From NCBI RefSeq assembly GCF_022012395.1, contig NZ_JAKLTQ010000021.1, positions 24,933 through 88,932 on the forward strand: DNA of 64,000 nt. Reading direction: 5' to 3'. The position numbers were made by a program, and so were the translations under genes. Positions within the stretch are counted from its first letter, which is position 1. Each line of letters starts with the position of its first letter. This document shows positions 50,978-60,750 of the stretch, one piece after another. Under the pieces are notes generated by a model that made no database searches, was not told the origin of the DNA, and saw only the letters and a list, made by a program, of their open reading frames with translations. The stretch comes from Arthrobacter hankyongi (GTDB lineage: Bacteria; Actinomycetota; Actinomycetes; Actinomycetales; Micrococcaceae).

Positions 50978-51001
50978 GGAACGAAGTGAGGACAGATCTG
51001 C

Positions 51002-52525
51002 GTGGCCATAACCCCTGAGCTCAAAATCAGCGCCGCTGCCAAGGACAGGAAGGTCCGGTCGGATGCGCTGGTCGTCGGTGTCGCGGAGGGAGCCAACGGA
51101 CCTGTCCTGCTCGACAGTCCGCTGGCGGCCGGCTCCGCCAAGGCGCTGAACGACTCGCTCGGCGCCCTGGGCATCACCGGCGCCCGCGATGAAGTACGCC
51201 GGCTCCCGGGTCTGCCCGAGATGAATGCCGACGTGTTGGTCCTCACCGGACTGGGCAAGGCCGCCGCCAACGGGTCCGCCGCTGCGGAAGACCTGCGCCG
51301 CGCCGCCGGCTCGGCCGTGCGCCAGCTGGCCGGACTCGGCAAGGTCACCCTGGCCCTGCCGGCGGCCACCGTCGATGCGGCGGCCGCCGTGGCCGAAGGC
51401 GCGGCCCTGGGCGCCTACGCCTACACCGAACACCGCAGCCGCCCCGGCGCCAAGGACCGCCCCGTGGTCGCGGAAGTCACCGTCCTGACCCCGGCGGCGG
51501 CGGAAAAGTCCCTGCCGGCCGCCCTGGACCGGGCCCGGCTGATCGGACGGGCCGTCAATGCCACCCGTACGCTGGTCAACCGTCCGCCCAGCCATCTGTA
51601 TCCGGAGTCCTTCGCGGAGGCTGCGAAGGAACTGGCCGGCAGCCTGCCGGTCAAGCTCACGGTGCTGGACGAAAAGCGCCTGGCAGCCGACGGCTACGGC
51701 GGCCTGGTCGGCGTCGGCAAGGGATCCACCCGGCCGCCGCGGCTGGTCAAGCTCGAGTACTCCCCCACCCGGCCCAAGGCCAAGCTCGCCTTCGTCGGCA
51801 AGGGCATCACCTTCGATTCAGGCGGCCTGTCGCTGAAGCCGCCGACCGGCATGGTCACCATGAAGTCCGACATGGCCGGCGCCGCCGTCGTGCTGAACAC
51901 GATCCTGGCGATCGCCGAACTAGGCCTGCCGGTCAAGGCCACCGGCTGGCTGTGCCTGGCCGAGAACATGCCCTCCGGCACGGCCCAGCGCCCCTCCGAT
52001 GTGCTGACCGTCTACGGCGGCAAAACCGTGGAGGTGCTCAACACCGACGCCGAGGGCCGGCTCGTGATGGCCGACGGTCTGGCCGCGGCCAGCGAAGAGG
52101 CACCGGACGTGCTGATTGACGTCGCCACCTTGACCGGCGCCCAGATGGTGGCCTTGGGCAGCCGGATGGGCGCGGTGATGGGCGACGACGGCGTGCGGGA
52201 TGCGGTCAAGGCCGCCGCGGACCGCGCCGGCGAACTGTTCTGGCCGATGCCGCTGCCGGAGGAGCTGCGCCCGAGCCTGGACTCCCAGGTGGCGGATCTG
52301 GCCAACATGGGCGAAAAGTTCGGCGGCATGATGACCGCCGCCGTGTTCCTGCGCGAGTTCGTGGGCGAAGTCCGCGGCGAACGGATTCCCTGGGCCCATC
52401 TGGACATTGCCGGACCGGCCTTCAACGAGGGCCAGGCCTACGGCTACACCCCCAAGGACGGCACCGGCATGGCGGTCCGGACGCTGCTGGCCTATGCCGA
52501 GGACGTGGCCGCCCGGGCCCGCTAG
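51002..52525 (+). CDS. pepA: Leucyl aminopeptidase (M17)
   Basis: 507 residues. A cytosolic hexameric zinc/manganese aminopeptidase that removes N-terminal residues. The family signature NTDAEGRL is at residues 347-354. 'AFVGKGITFDSGGLSLKPPTGMVTMKSDMAGAAVV' carries Lys, Asp and the metal ligands. The N-terminal 170 residues are the variable macro-like domain. The start is GTG 51002, with GAGGAC about 8 bases upstream. It faces lpd and E2 downstream but 231 bases separate them, so it is likely its own unit. In E. coli PepA also binds DNA; no evidence for that here. Confidence 0.94.
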   Translation: MAITPELKISAAAKDRKVRSDALVVGVAEGANGPVLLDSPLAAGSAKALNDSLGALGITGARDEVRRLPGLPEMNADVLVLTGLGKAAANGSAAAEDLRRAAGSAVRQLAGLGKVTLALPAATVDAAAAVAEGAALGAYAYTEHRSRPGAKDRPVVAEVTVLTPAAAEKSLPAALDRARLIGRAVNATRTLVNRPPSHLYPESFAEAAKELAGSLPVKLTVLDEKRLAADGYGGLVGVGKGSTRPPRLVKLEYSPTRPKAKLAFVGKGITFDSGGLSLKPPTGMVTMKSDMAGAAVVLNTILAIAELGLPVKATGWLCLAENMPSGTAQRPSDVLTVYGGKTVEVLNTDAEGRLVMADGLAAASEEAPDVLIDVATLTGAQMVALGSRMGAVMGDDGVRDAVKAAADRAGELFWPMPLPEELRPSLDSQVADLANMGEKFGGMMTAAVFLREFVGEVRGERIPWAHLDIAGPAFNEGQAYGYTPKDGTGMAVRTLLAYAEDVAARAR

Positions 52526-52688
52526 GTGCGCCCGCCCGTCCCCGCCGCAGGTGCAGGCGTGGGGCCCGGGAGCCACCCGGCTCCGCGGCAGTCCGCCGGC
52601 AGCGTGAAACCGGGCACATCCGCTCCCGAGGGGCCTTAACCAAGTGGATGATGGTGGAAGGGTGGGGCTAAGGTGATCAGTTAGCACC

Positions 52689-52702
52689 AGAAGATCTCTT
52701 CT
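52689..52702. promoter_or_regulatory. Inverted repeat upstream of lpd
   Basis: AGAAGA-TC-TCTTCT, exact six-base arms, 55 bases before the lpd start in the 231-base gap after pepA. It may be an operator; no regulator is assigned. Confidence 0.3.
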
Positions 52703-52756
52703 GCCCAACAGGCGGCGTGCGAGAGGCACGTCCTGATTACGCGAGGGAGCGTCCAA

Positions 52757-54139
52757 GTGGCCGATTCGGCAACTGCGCAAGAATTCGACATCCTGGTACT
52801 CGGCGGCGGCAGCGGTGGATACGCTGCAGCCCTGCGTGCCGTGCAGCTGGGCTTTACCGTGGGCCTGGTCGAGAAGGGCAAGCTGGGCGGCACCTGCCTG
52901 CACAACGGCTGTATTCCCACCAAGGCACTGCTGCACTCGGCCGAACTGGCCGACCACGCGCGTGACTCCGCCAAATACGGTGTCAACGTCACGCTGGACT
53001 CGATCGACATGAATGCGGTCAAGGCCTACAAGGACGGCATCGTCGCCGGAAAGTTCAAGGGCCTGTCCGGCCTGATCAAAGCCAAGGGCATCACCGTCAT
53101 CGAGGGTGAAGGCAAGCTGGTCGGCCAGGACACCATCGAGGTCAACGGCACCGCTTACAAGGGCAAGAACATCATCCTGGCCACCGGCTCCTACTCCAAG
53201 ACGCTGCCGGGTCTGGAAATCGGCGGCCGGGTCATCACCTCCGATGCCGCACTGGAGATGACCGAGCTGCCCAAGAGCGCCATCATCCTCGGCGGCGGCG
53301 TCATCGGCGTCGAGTTCGCCTCCGTTTGGAAGTCCTTCGGCGTGGACGTGACCATCGTCGAGGGCCTGCCCTCGCTGGTTCCGAACGAGGACCCGGCCAT
53401 CATCAAGAACCTCGAGCGTGCCTTCAAGAAGCGCGGCATCAAGTTCAACACCGGCGTCTTCTTCCAGAAGGTCGAGCAGTCCGACTCCGGCGTCGTCGTC
53501 ACCCTGGCCGACGGCAAGACCTTCGAGGCCGACCTGCTGCTGGTGGCCGTGGGCCGCGGCCCGGTCACCGCCGGGCTGGGCTTCGAGGAAGCCGGCGTCA
53601 CCGTCGACCGCGGCTTCGTCATCACCAACGAGCGCTGCCACACCGGCGTGGGCAACATCTACGCCGTGGGCGACATCGTCCCGGGCGTGCAGCTGGCGCA
53701 CCGCGGCTTCCAGCAGGGCATCTTCGTCGCCGACGAAATCGCCGGCCAGAACCCGAAGGTGATCGAAGACATCAACATCCCCAAGGTTACCTACTGCGAG
53801 CCCGAGATCGCCTCGGTGGGCCTGAACCAGCCCCAGGCCGAGGAGAAGTTCGGCAAGGAAAACGTGGAGACCGCCGAGTACAATCTGGCCGGCAACGGCA
53901 AGAGCTCGATTCTGGGCACCAGCGGCATCATCAAGATGGTCCGCCAGAAGGACGGCCCCATCGTCGGCATGCACATGATCGGCGGCCGCATCGGCGAGCA
54001 GATCGGCGAGGCGCAGCTGATCGTCAGCTGGGAAGCCTACCCGGAAGACGTCGCCGCCCTGATCCACGCGCACCCGACGCAGAACGAAGCCCTCGGCGAG
54101 GCCGCCATGGCCCTCGCCGGCCGCCCGCTGCACGGCTAG
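52757..54139 (+). CDS. lpd: Dihydrolipoyl dehydrogenase (E3)
   Basis: 460 residues. The FAD disulphide oxidoreductase that reoxidises lipoyl groups of the 2-oxo-acid dehydrogenase complexes. FAD-binding 'ILVLGGGSGGYAAALRAVQLG' opens the protein. The redox-active pair is Cys47/Cys52 in 'GGTCLHNGCIPTKALLHSAE'. NAD-binding 'AIILGGGVIGVEFASVWKSFG' and the C-terminal His-Glu in 'IHAHPTQNEALGEAA' complete the active site. The start is GTG 52757 after GAGGGAG. The E2 gene follows after a hairpin, 114 bases downstream, fitting supply of E3 and E2 together, with partial termination between them. Confidence 0.95.
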   Translation: MADSATAQEFDILVLGGGSGGYAAALRAVQLGFTVGLVEKGKLGGTCLHNGCIPTKALLHSAELADHARDSAKYGVNVTLDSIDMNAVKAYKDGIVAGKFKGLSGLIKAKGITVIEGEGKLVGQDTIEVNGTAYKGKNIILATGSYSKTLPGLEIGGRVITSDAALEMTELPKSAIILGGGVIGVEFASVWKSFGVDVTIVEGLPSLVPNEDPAIIKNLERAFKKRGIKFNTGVFFQKVEQSDSGVVVTLADGKTFEADLLLVAVGRGPVTAGLGFEEAGVTVDRGFVITNERCHTGVGNIYAVGDIVPGVQLAHRGFQQGIFVADEIAGQNPKVIEDINIPKVTYCEPEIASVGLNQPQAEEKFGKENVETAEYNLAGNGKSSILGTSGIIKMVRQKDGPIVGMHMIGGRIGEQIGEAQLIVSWEAYPEDVAALIHAHPTQNEALGEAAMALAGRPLHG

Positions 54140-54151
54140 CATCCGATCCCC

Positions 54152-54192
54152 GCCTGTTGCGCCCGTCCCGTCCCGGGCCGGGCGCAACAGGC
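54152..54192 (+). terminator. Hairpin between lpd and the E2 gene
   Basis: GCCTGTTGCGCCCG pairs with CGGGCGCAACAGGC (14-bp stem), followed by CCAAAAG. It starts 13 bases after the lpd stop. It may terminate or lower transcription into the E2 gene. Confidence 0.6.
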
Positions 54193-54253
54193 CCAAAAGA
54201 TTCCGCAGCCGCGCGCTGCTTGGAGAACACACGAAAAGGAGAACGGGGACGAA

Positions 54254-56008
54254 ATGTCTGAAACCGTGAACTTGCCCGCCCTCGGTGAGAGCGTCACCGA
54301 AGGTACCGTTACCCGCTGGCTGAAGCAGGTCGGTGACCGGGTGGCAGTAGACGAACCGCTGCTGGAGGTATCGACCGACAAGGTCGACACGGAAATCCCG
54401 TCCCCGGTTGCCGGCGTGATCGAGGAAATCCTGGTCGCGGAGGACGAGACTGCCGACGTCGGAGCCCCGCTGGTCCGGATCGGCACCGGTGACAGCGCCG
54501 CACCGGCCCCGCAGGCTGCCCCCGCCGCAGAGGCGGCCCCCACTGCACCGGCCCCGGCCGAGGAAGCCCCGGCGGCCCCGGCGGCCGCAGCGCCCGCCGC
54601 AGAGGCTCCGGCCGCACCGGCCCCGCAGGCACGCGCAGCCCAAGGCACCGAGGTCACCCTGCCGGCCCTGGGCGAGAGCGTCACCGAAGGCACCGTCACC
54701 CGCTGGCTGAAGCAGGTCGGGGAGGAAGTTGCCGTGGACGAGCCCCTGCTGGAGGTCTCCACGGACAAGGTCGATACCGAGATCCCGTCCCCCGTTGCCG
54801 GCACCGTGCTGGAGATCCGTGTCCAGGAAGACGAGACGGCCGAGGTCGGCTCCGTCCTGGCCGTGGTCGGCTCCGGTGCCGCACCGGCGGCGGCCCCCAC
54901 CGCCCCCGCCGCACCGGCACAGGCCGAACCGGTAGCCGCCGCGCCGTCGGAAGAGCGCGAAGCACCTGTGCAGCAGCCGGCCGCGGCACCGGCCCCGGCC
55001 GCCGCACCGGCACCCGCAGCCCCGGCTCCGGCTCCGGCCGCAGCCCCCGTGGCTGCCGCCTCTTCCGCCGCCGCACCGGCCGAGTCGGCCGAAGCCGGCT
55101 ACGTCACCCCACTGGTGCGCAAGCTGGCCAACCAGCACGGCGTCGATCTGGCCACGCTGGCCGGCACCGGCGTCGGCGGACGCATCCGCAAGCAGGACGT
55201 CCTGGACGCCGCGGCCAAGGCAACCGCTGCGGCGGCCCCCGCCGCAGCGCCGTCGGCCGGTGCCCCCGCCGTGGTGGAGCACGGCAAGCGCGGCACCGTG
55301 GAGAAGGCCTCGCGCATCCGCCAGGTTATCGCCCGCCGCATGCGCGAGTCCCTGGACATCTCCACCCAGCTGACCCAGGTCATCGAGGTGGACATGACCC
55401 GGGTCGCCAAGCTGCGGACGGCCGCCAAGGACAAGTTCCTGGCCCAGAACGGCGTCAAGCTGACCTTCCTGCCCTTCTTTGCCAAGGCCGTGGCCGAGGC
55501 GCTGAAGCAGCACCCGAAGCTGAACGCGTCCTACGACGAGTCCACGCAAGAAATCACGTACCACAACGCCGAGCACCTGGCGATTGCGGTGGACACCGAC
55601 AAGGGCCTGCTGGTCCCGGTGATCAGCGATGCCGGCAACCTGAACCTGGCTGGCCTCGCCGCCCGGATCGCGGACGTCGCCGCGCGCACGCGCAGCAACA
55701 AGATCGCCCCGGACGAGCTCTCGGGCGGCACGTTCAGCATCACCAACATCGGCAGCGTCGGCGCCCTGTTCGACACTCCGATCATCAACCAGCCGCAGGT
55801 GGGCATCCTGGGCACCGGCGCCATCGTCAAGCGGCCCGTGGTGGTCACCAACGAGGACGGCGACGACACGATCGCCATCCGCTCGATGGTCTACCTGTCG
55901 CTGACCTACGACCACCGTCTGGTCGATGGTGCGGATGCCGGACGCTTCCTGCAGACGCTGAAGGCACGGCTGGAAGAAGGCGCCTTCGAGGCGGACCTCG
56001 GCCTCTGA
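54254..56008 (+). CDS. sucB: Dihydrolipoamide acyltransferase (E2) of 2-oxo-acid dehydrogenase, two lipoyl domains
   Basis: 584 residues. Two nearly identical lipoyl domains (about 1-80 and 130-210) carry lipoyl-lysines Lys43 and Lys172, each in '[10 protein letters not shown]'. Ala/Pro-rich linkers join them to the E3-binding domain '[24 protein letters not shown]' (near residue 280) and the catalytic core. The active-site His554 and Asp558 are in '[13 protein letters not shown]'. In actinobacteria this SucB/DlaT-type E2 can serve pyruvate dehydrogenase as well as the 2-oxoglutarate complex, so the acyl substrate is uncertain. lpd lies upstream; lipB, 7.3 kb downstream, attaches the lipoyl group. 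Start ATG 54254 with AAAGGAG. Confidence 0.93.
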   Translation: MSETVNLPALGESVTEGTVTRWLKQVGDRVAVDEPLLEVSTDKVDTEIPSPVAGVIEEILVAEDETADVGAPLVRIGTGDSAAPAPQAAPAAEAAPTAPAPAEEAPAAPAAAAPAAEAPAAPAPQARAAQGTEVTLPALGESVTEGTVTRWLKQVGEEVAVDEPLLEVSTDKVDTEIPSPVAGTVLEIRVQEDETAEVGSVLAVVGSGAAPAAAPTAPAAPAQAEPVAAAPSEEREAPVQQPAAAPAPAAAPAPAAPAPAPAAAPVAAASSAAAPAESAEAGYVTPLVRKLANQHGVDLATLAGTGVGGRIRKQDVLDAAAKATAAAAPAAAPSAGAPAVVEHGKRGTVEKASRIRQVIARRMRESLDISTQLTQVIEVDMTRVAKLRTAAKDKFLAQNGVKLTFLPFFAKAVAEALKQHPKLNASYDESTQEITYHNAEHLAIAVDTDKGLLVPVISDAGNLNLAGLAARIADVAARTRSNKIAPDELSGGTFSITNIGSVGALFDTPIINQPQVGILGTGAIVKRPVVVTNEDGDDTIAIRSMVYLSLTYDHRLVDGADAGRFLQTLKARLEEGAFEADLGL

Positions 56009-56024
56009 CCGGCCGCGGGTACGG

Positions 56025-56057
56025 CGGCGGGCGGACACCTCGGGTGCCCGCCCGCCG
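56025..56057 (+). terminator. Hairpin terminator after the E2 gene
   Basis: CGGCGGGCGG pairs with CCGCCCGCCG, and a further CACC/GGTG inner stem closes on a short loop. TTGCTGTTT follows. It lies 17 bases after the stop codon. Confidence 0.7.
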
Positions 56058-56078
56058 TTGCTGTTTCCGGCCGAAACA

Positions 56079-56094
56079 CTACTACGTGTTGTAG
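56079..56094. promoter_or_regulatory. BlaI-type operator upstream of the 56161 membrane-protein gene
   Basis: CTACTACGTGTTGTAG has the symmetry CTACnAC..GTnGTAG and resembles the two operators at 39168 and 39194. It lies 67 bases upstream of the start codon at 56161. The repressor at 39322 is a possible reader in trans. Confidence 0.5.
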
Positions 56095-56160
56095 AAAAGT
56101 TACCCGTGCTCCCGTCGGGACGGCCCGGGACGGCGGGGCCGAGTCGATAGGATCAAGCGT

Positions 56161-56514
56161 ATGGAATTCTTTCGGTACGTGCTTCTTTTCTTCCACATCC
56201 TCGGCGTGGCCGCCATCGTCGGCGTGTGGTTCGCCAACTTCCGCAAGCCCAGTGTGAGTCCTTGGCAGTTCCACGGCGCCTGGGTCCAGCTGGTGACGGG
56301 CCTGCTGCTGGTCGGGATTATCGAGATGGGCGATCTGGGCCAGGTCAACAACATCAAGATCGCCGTCAAGCTGATCATCGCCCTGATCGTGTTCATCGCC
56401 GCCTTCATCGGCTACCGAAAGCAGAAGAAGGGCGAGCCGGTCAGCACCGGGCTGGCCCACGCCGTCGGCGGCATGGCGCTGATCAACGTTGCCGTCGCCA
56501 CCCTCTGGCACTAA
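56161..56514 (+). CDS. Small integral membrane protein of unknown function
   Basis: 117 residues with four hydrophobic helices. It opens MEFFRYVLLFFHILGVAAIV, whose helix contains a conserved-looking His (HILG). The second helix holds 'WVQLVTGLLLVGIIEMG'. The C-terminal helix ends 'NVAVATLWH'. The pattern recalls small haem- or copper-related membrane proteins, but I do not recognise the family and make no functional claim. TAGGAT lies seven bases before ATG 56161, with no Shine-Dalgarno, so it is probably leaderless. A BlaI-type palindrome 67 bases upstream suggests shared control with cytochrome bd. A strong hairpin follows. Confidence 0.8.
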   Translation: MEFFRYVLLFFHILGVAAIVGVWFANFRKPSVSPWQFHGAWVQLVTGLLLVGIIEMGDLGQVNNIKIAVKLIIALIVFIAAFIGYRKQKKGEPVSTGLAHAVGGMALINVAVATLWH

Positions 56515-56525
56515 TCCTCCGGGAA

Positions 56526-56565
56526 CCCAGCGGCCGGCTTCCCGCCAGGGAGGCCGGCCGCTGGG
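56526..56565 (+). terminator. Hairpin terminator after the small membrane protein
   Basis: CCCAGCGGCCGGC pairs exactly with GCCGGCCGCTGGG (13-bp stem), with an inner TCCC/GGGA pair. It starts 12 bases after the stop codon. Confidence 0.7.
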
Positions 56566-56668
56566 CGTCCGGTGGCCAGCACGCCGGAGCCCGCCTAGGA
56601 TGAACCCGGAGGCCCCGGCACCGCCGGGTACCCGCAACCATCACATTCCCTGCACCAAAGGAGTACGC

Positions 56669-57100
56669 ATGGCCACCACACGCTCGGCCCACACCGTCTG
56701 GAAGGGCGACCTGTTCACCGGCAGCGGCCAGACCACACTGGACACCTCCGGCCTCGGTACCTACGACGTGACTTGGAAGGCCCGCGCGGAGCAGGCCGAG
56801 GGCAAGACCAGCCCCGAGGAACTGATCGGCGCCGCGCATTCGGCCTGCTACTCCATGGCCTTCAGCAACATGCTCAAGGATGCCGGCCACGTCGCGGACA
56901 CCATCGAGACCCGCGCCGAGGTGGACTTCGTGCCGGGCCAGGGCATTACCGAGATCCGGCTCAACGTCAACGCTTCGGTCCCCGGTATCGGCGAGGAGGA
57001 CTTCCAGCGCCTGGCCGAGGATGCCAAGAAGGGCTGCCCGGTTTCCCAGGCCCTGGCCTCGGTCCCGAGCATCACCCTGCAGGCCACGCTGAACAGCTGA
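56669..57100 (+). CDS. OsmC-family peroxiredoxin
   Basis: 143 residues. OsmC/Ohr proteins reduce organic hydroperoxides with two conserved cysteines. These are seen in 'HSACYSMAFSNML' (near residue 59) and 'AKKGCPVSQALASVPSI' (near residue 125). 'TSPEELIGAAHSACYSM' is the usual OsmC (not Ohr) form. The start is ATG 56669, with AAAGGAG at a good distance. The gene stands alone, convergent with the tricorn protease across a very strong hairpin. It is likely induced by oxidative or osmotic stress as in relatives; no operator is evident. Confidence 0.9.
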   Translation: MATTRSAHTVWKGDLFTGSGQTTLDTSGLGTYDVTWKARAEQAEGKTSPEELIGAAHSACYSMAFSNMLKDAGHVADTIETRAEVDFVPGQGITEIRLNVNASVPGIGEEDFQRLAEDAKKGCPVSQALASVPSITLQATLNS

Positions 57101-57122
57101 CGGCCTGCACGGCTTAAGAGTG

Positions 57123-57165
57123 CGGCAGCTGCCGGGGCCCGTCCCGCGGGCCCCGGCAGCTGCCG
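57123..57165. terminator. Strong bidirectional hairpin between osmC and the tricorn protease
   Basis: A 19-bp perfect stem (CGGCAGCTGCCGGGGCCCG with its complement) around a five-base loop, followed by TTTAA on the plus strand. It separates two convergent genes. Confidence 0.85.
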
Positions 57166-57177
57166 TTTAACCTTCGG

Positions 57178-60100
57178 TTATGCTCCGGCCTGCCCGGTCC
57201 GCTGCAGGCCGGACGCCTGCGGCCGCTCCGGCAAAGGTGCCGGCCGCAGCGAGGGATGGCCGGCCAGCCGCGGCGGACGGTCCGTAGGCAGCTCCTGGAG
57301 CATTTCCTTCAGGATGCCGACGCCGTGCTCCAGCTGGGGGTCCGCACCGGCTGCGTAGGCGTGGGGCGGAAAGGGCACCTCGATGTCCGGCTCCACGCCG
57401 TAGTTCTCCACGGACCAGCCGATCCCCCGGGTAAACCAGAAGGCATACCGGGGCTGCGTCACCGATGTTCCGTCCGCCAGCTTGAACTTGTTGTCGATAC
57501 CGACCACGCCTCCCCAGGTGCGCACGCCGATCACCGGCCCGATCCCGCGCAGCTTGCAGACCTGGGTGATAATGTCCCCGTCGGAGCCGGCATATTCGTC
57601 CGTCAGGACGACGATGGGCCCGCGCGGTGCGTGGGCCGGGTACGTTCCGGGCTGTTCGCCGCGGGCCAGGTTCCAGGCGGTGACCTTCCGGCCGATCAGC
57701 TCCGCGACCAGCTGCGAGGTGTGGCCGCCACGGTTGCGCCGGACGTCGACGATGAGCGCGTCCTTGGTGGTTTCGACGTCCAGGTCCCGGTGCAGCTGGG
57801 ACCAGCCCCGGGCGACCATGTCCGGAATATGCAGGTAGCCGAACCTGTCCTCGGACGCGGTGCGCACCGCCCGGCGGTTGACCGCGACCCAGTTCTGGTA
57901 GCGCAGCCGCTCTTCATCGGCGATCGGCACCACCGCGATCCGGCGCTGCAGGCCCTGTTGCTCGCCCGGCCCGTTGATGATGGTCAGCTCCACGGTCCGG
58001 CCGGCGGCGCCGACCAGCAGCGGCCCGGGACCTGCGGCCGGATCCACCGGCAGCCCGTCGACGGCGGCGATGATGTCCCCGGCGCGCACCGCAGCGCCCG
58101 GCGCGGCCAGCGGCGAACGGGCCAGCGGATCCGAAGACTCCCCGGGCAGGATCTTCCGCACCGCCCAGCCTTCCGCAGTGCGTTCCAGGTCCGCGCCCAG
58201 CAGCCCCTGCCTGCCGGCACCCGGCTCGACGTCGGCGGACGGCGTGACGTAGGCGTGGGACGTGCCCAGCTCCCCGTGCACTTCCCAAAGCAGGTCCACC
58301 AGATCGTCGTGCGAGCCCAGCCGCTGCACCAGCGGCCGGTACCGCCGGCGGACGCCTTCCCAGTCCAGCCCGGCCATGTCCGGATCCCAGTAGAAGTCCC
58401 GCTGCAGGCGCCAGGTTTCGTCGAAAGCCTGTTCCCAGACCTTCAGCGGATCCAGCATCACCCGGATCCGGCCCAGGTCCACCGCGACGCTGTCGGGCGA
58501 ATCGTCCTCGGCCTTTCCGCCGACAGGGATGGAACGCATCTGCTGCTTGTTGATATGGACCAGGCGCTTGCCGTCCCCGGACACCTCGTAGGAGGTCAGC
58601 GCGGGCACCAGGATGGACACCTCGCGACGGGTGAGGTCGAACCGCTCCAGTCGGAACGGCTGGGCCGGATCCTCGGCACTGGCACGGCCTTCGCCGGTGA
58701 CCCCGGCCGTGTCTGCCGCCAGCCACAGCAGCGCCCCGTCCACCGCCCGGAGCCGGCTGTAGCGGCCCTGCGGGACGGGAACCGGGATGATCCGCTCGAC
58801 GATCCGCTCAGCGTCCACGACGACGTCCGGCGCCGCACCGCCGGCGTCCCCGCCGTCGCCCGCGCCAATGGCCGTGCCACTGGCCGCGGCCGGTGCCGTG
58901 CCGTGCACGGCCGGGCCGAACGGCGACGGCGTGCCGGCCGCCAGCGCCACCAGGAACGGCTTGGTGGACTGCGGGAAGCTCAGATCGAAACGGTGCGTGT
59001 CATAGACCGGGTCGAAGCTGCGGTCGGACAGGAAGGCAACGAACTTCCCGTCCGGGGTGAAGGCCGGACCATGGTCGCGGAAGCGGCCGTCCGTCAGGTC
59101 CACGGCACCGTTCCCGCCCGACACCGGAGCCAGGCGCAGCCGGGTGCGGGTCCCCTCGGTGGTGACAGGTTCGGCCCACAGCACCCAGCGCGAATCCGGG
59201 GAGACTGCCAGCTCCTCGATGGCTCCGTGGTCCGTGGCAGCGATTTGGGTCAGCTTGCCGGTCCCGGCGGCCACGACGAAAACCTGGCCGAACTCGGTGG
59301 CGACGGCGGCGAACGTGCCATCCGGGCTGGGGCAGATCGCGCTGGCGCGGGTGGCGGCGGGAAAGTCCACCCGCCGCAGCGGGGCGGTGCCGGACGGCTC
59401 GGCTTCCCGCGCGTCCCCGGTGCTGTCGGCGGCAGGTTCCTGACCGGCGGCCTTCGCTACGGGACGGGCCGGCACGCCGTCGGCCGCCACGACGGCGGTC
59501 GCGGACACCGGCCGCGGCAGGCCGCCGTCGCCGGCCGGTTCGATTGCAGGCCGGGTCGGGCCCGGGGCGGCTGGCAGCCAGCCGAGCGCGTCGAAGACAT
59601 TGCGGATATACAGCGCTTCCTCGCCGCCGTGGTCCGCAACGTAAACGACCTTGTCCGCCCCCAGCGGCCTGGCCAGCCGTGCCCGCACGCCGGGGGTGGA
59701 TTCCACCGAGCGGGAGGGCCCGTCCCGATGGGTCAGCCAATGCACGGTGCCATGGGTTTCGACGACGGAGGCGGTGCCATCGTCATTCGGGACCGCCGCG
59801 GCCAGGTGCCGGGCGGCGTTCAGCGGCGCCGGCCGCCGGGCCGTGGAGGCCGAACCGAGGGTGAGCTCCAGCGGCCGAGGCTCGGCGTCGAGGTCCTCGA
59901 GCAGCCACAGCTGACCGGCCGACTCGAAGACCACACGGCGGCCGTCGCTGGCAGCATGGCGGACGTAGAAGTCCTCATGGTCCGAATGGCGGCGCAGGCC
60001 GCTGCCGTCCGGGGCCACCGAGTAGAGGTTTCCGTAGCCTTCGTGGTCGCTCAGGAAGCCGATCCGCCCGTCGATCCACATCGGATCGGTGAGGTTTCCG

Positions 60101-60675
60101 GCCAGCTCCGGGACCAGCCGCTCGAAATCCCCCGAGCCGTCCCGGTCCAGCCACAGCTTGCCCGCAGTTCCGCCCCGGTAGCGTTTCCACCAGGCCGGTT
60201 CGCGGGAGAACACGCTGCCGATGGCCACCGGGCGCTCGTCCCCCACGGTCGGGCCGAAGGCGATCGTATCCACCGGACCGAACGGCAGCACGCGGGCCGG
60301 TGAACCGTCCAGCGGGACCGCATGCGCCCAGGTGTGGCGGGATTCCTCACGCTGGAACGCGCTGGTGACCATCACCTCGCCGGCCGGGGTAAATCCTTTC
60401 ACCCGCGTGGACGGGTGGCCGAAGTACGTCAGCCTGCGGAAACCGCCGCCGTCGACGGCCGCCGTCACGGCTTCGGGAGCACTGCCTTGCACCACGCTCC
60501 AAACCAGGTTCCGCCCGTCCGGGGAGAACCTCGGATTTCGTACCGGCAGTTGCAGCGAGGAAATCCGCCAGGCCCGGCCGCCGGCCAGCGGCGCCACCCA
60601 GACGTCGTCCTCGGCAACAAACGTGAGCAGGTCCTCATGCAAATGCGGATAGCGGAAGTAGCTCGAAAAGGTCAT
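57178..60675 (-). CDS. Tricorn-type serine protease
   Basis: 1165 residues. A large cytosolic peptidase that processes proteasome products. The N-terminal 700 residues contain two beta-propellers rich in 'SPDG..LVW' and 'TPDGKFVAFLSDR' repeats. The catalytic part has 'GELGTSHAYV' (Ser806-His807) and, after a PDZ domain (about 825-915), the nucleophile pair Ser1031-Asp1032 in 'DEYAGSDGDIITQ'. These correspond to archaeal tricorn residues Ser745/His746 and Ser965/Asp966. A loop near residues 580-630 is Ala/Gly-rich and variable. Start ATG 60675 has TAAGAT six bases upstream and no ribosome site, so it is probably leaderless. It is divergent from the epimerase gene. Confidence 0.9.
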   Translation of the reverse strand: MTFSSYFRYPHLHEDLLTFVAEDDVWVAPLAGGRAWRISSLQLPVRNPRFSPDGRNLVWSVVQGSAPEAVTAAVDGGGFRRLTYFGHPSTRVKGFTPAGEVMVTSAFQREESRHTWAHAVPLDGSPARVLPFGPVDTIAFGPTVGDERPVAIGSVFSREPAWWKRYRGGTAGKLWLDRDGSGDFERLVPELAGNLTDPMWIDGRIGFLSDHEGYGNLYSVAPDGSGLRRHSDHEDFYVRHAASDGRRVVFESAGQLWLLEDLDAEPRPLELTLGSASTARRPAPLNAARHLAAAVPNDDGTASVVETHGTVHWLTHRDGPSRSVESTPGVRARLARPLGADKVVYVADHGGEEALYIRNVFDALGWLPAAPGPTRPAIEPAGDGGLPRPVSATAVVAADGVPARPVAKAAGQEPAADSTGDAREAEPSGTAPLRRVDFPAATRASAICPSPDGTFAAVATEFGQVFVVAAGTGKLTQIAATDHGAIEELAVSPDSRWVLWAEPVTTEGTRTRLRLAPVSGGNGAVDLTDGRFRDHGPAFTPDGKFVAFLSDRSFDPVYDTHRFDLSFPQSTKPFLVALAAGTPSPFGPAVHGTAPAAASGTAIGAGDGGDAGGAAPDVVVDAERIVERIIPVPVPQGRYSRLRAVDGALLWLAADTAGVTGEGRASAEDPAQPFRLERFDLTRREVSILVPALTSYEVSGDGKRLVHINKQQMRSIPVGGKAEDDSPDSVAVDLGRIRVMLDPLKVWEQAFDETWRLQRDFYWDPDMAGLDWEGVRRRYRPLVQRLGSHDDLVDLLWEVHGELGTSHAYVTPSADVEPGAGRQGLLGADLERTAEGWAVRKILPGESSDPLARSPLAAPGAAVRAGDIIAAVDGLPVDPAAGPGPLLVGAAGRTVELTIINGPGEQQGLQRRIAVVPIADEERLRYQNWVAVNRRAVRTASEDRFGYLHIPDMVARGWSQLHRDLDVETTKDALIVDVRRNRGGHTSQLVAELIGRKVTAWNLARGEQPGTYPAHAPRGPIVVLTDEYAGSDGDIITQVCKLRGIGPVIGVRTWGGVVGIDNKFKLADGTSVTQPRYAFWFTRGIGWSVENYGVEPDIEVPFPPHAYAAGADPQLEHGVGILKEMLQELPTDRPPRLAGHPSLRPAPLPERPQASGLQRTGQAGA

Positions 60676-60750
60676 GGATCGATCTTAGCCACGCCCCGGC
60701 AGTCGACGGCCTCTGTTCCCTCGCTGCGCGTTGCATGGTGGGATGGTGCC

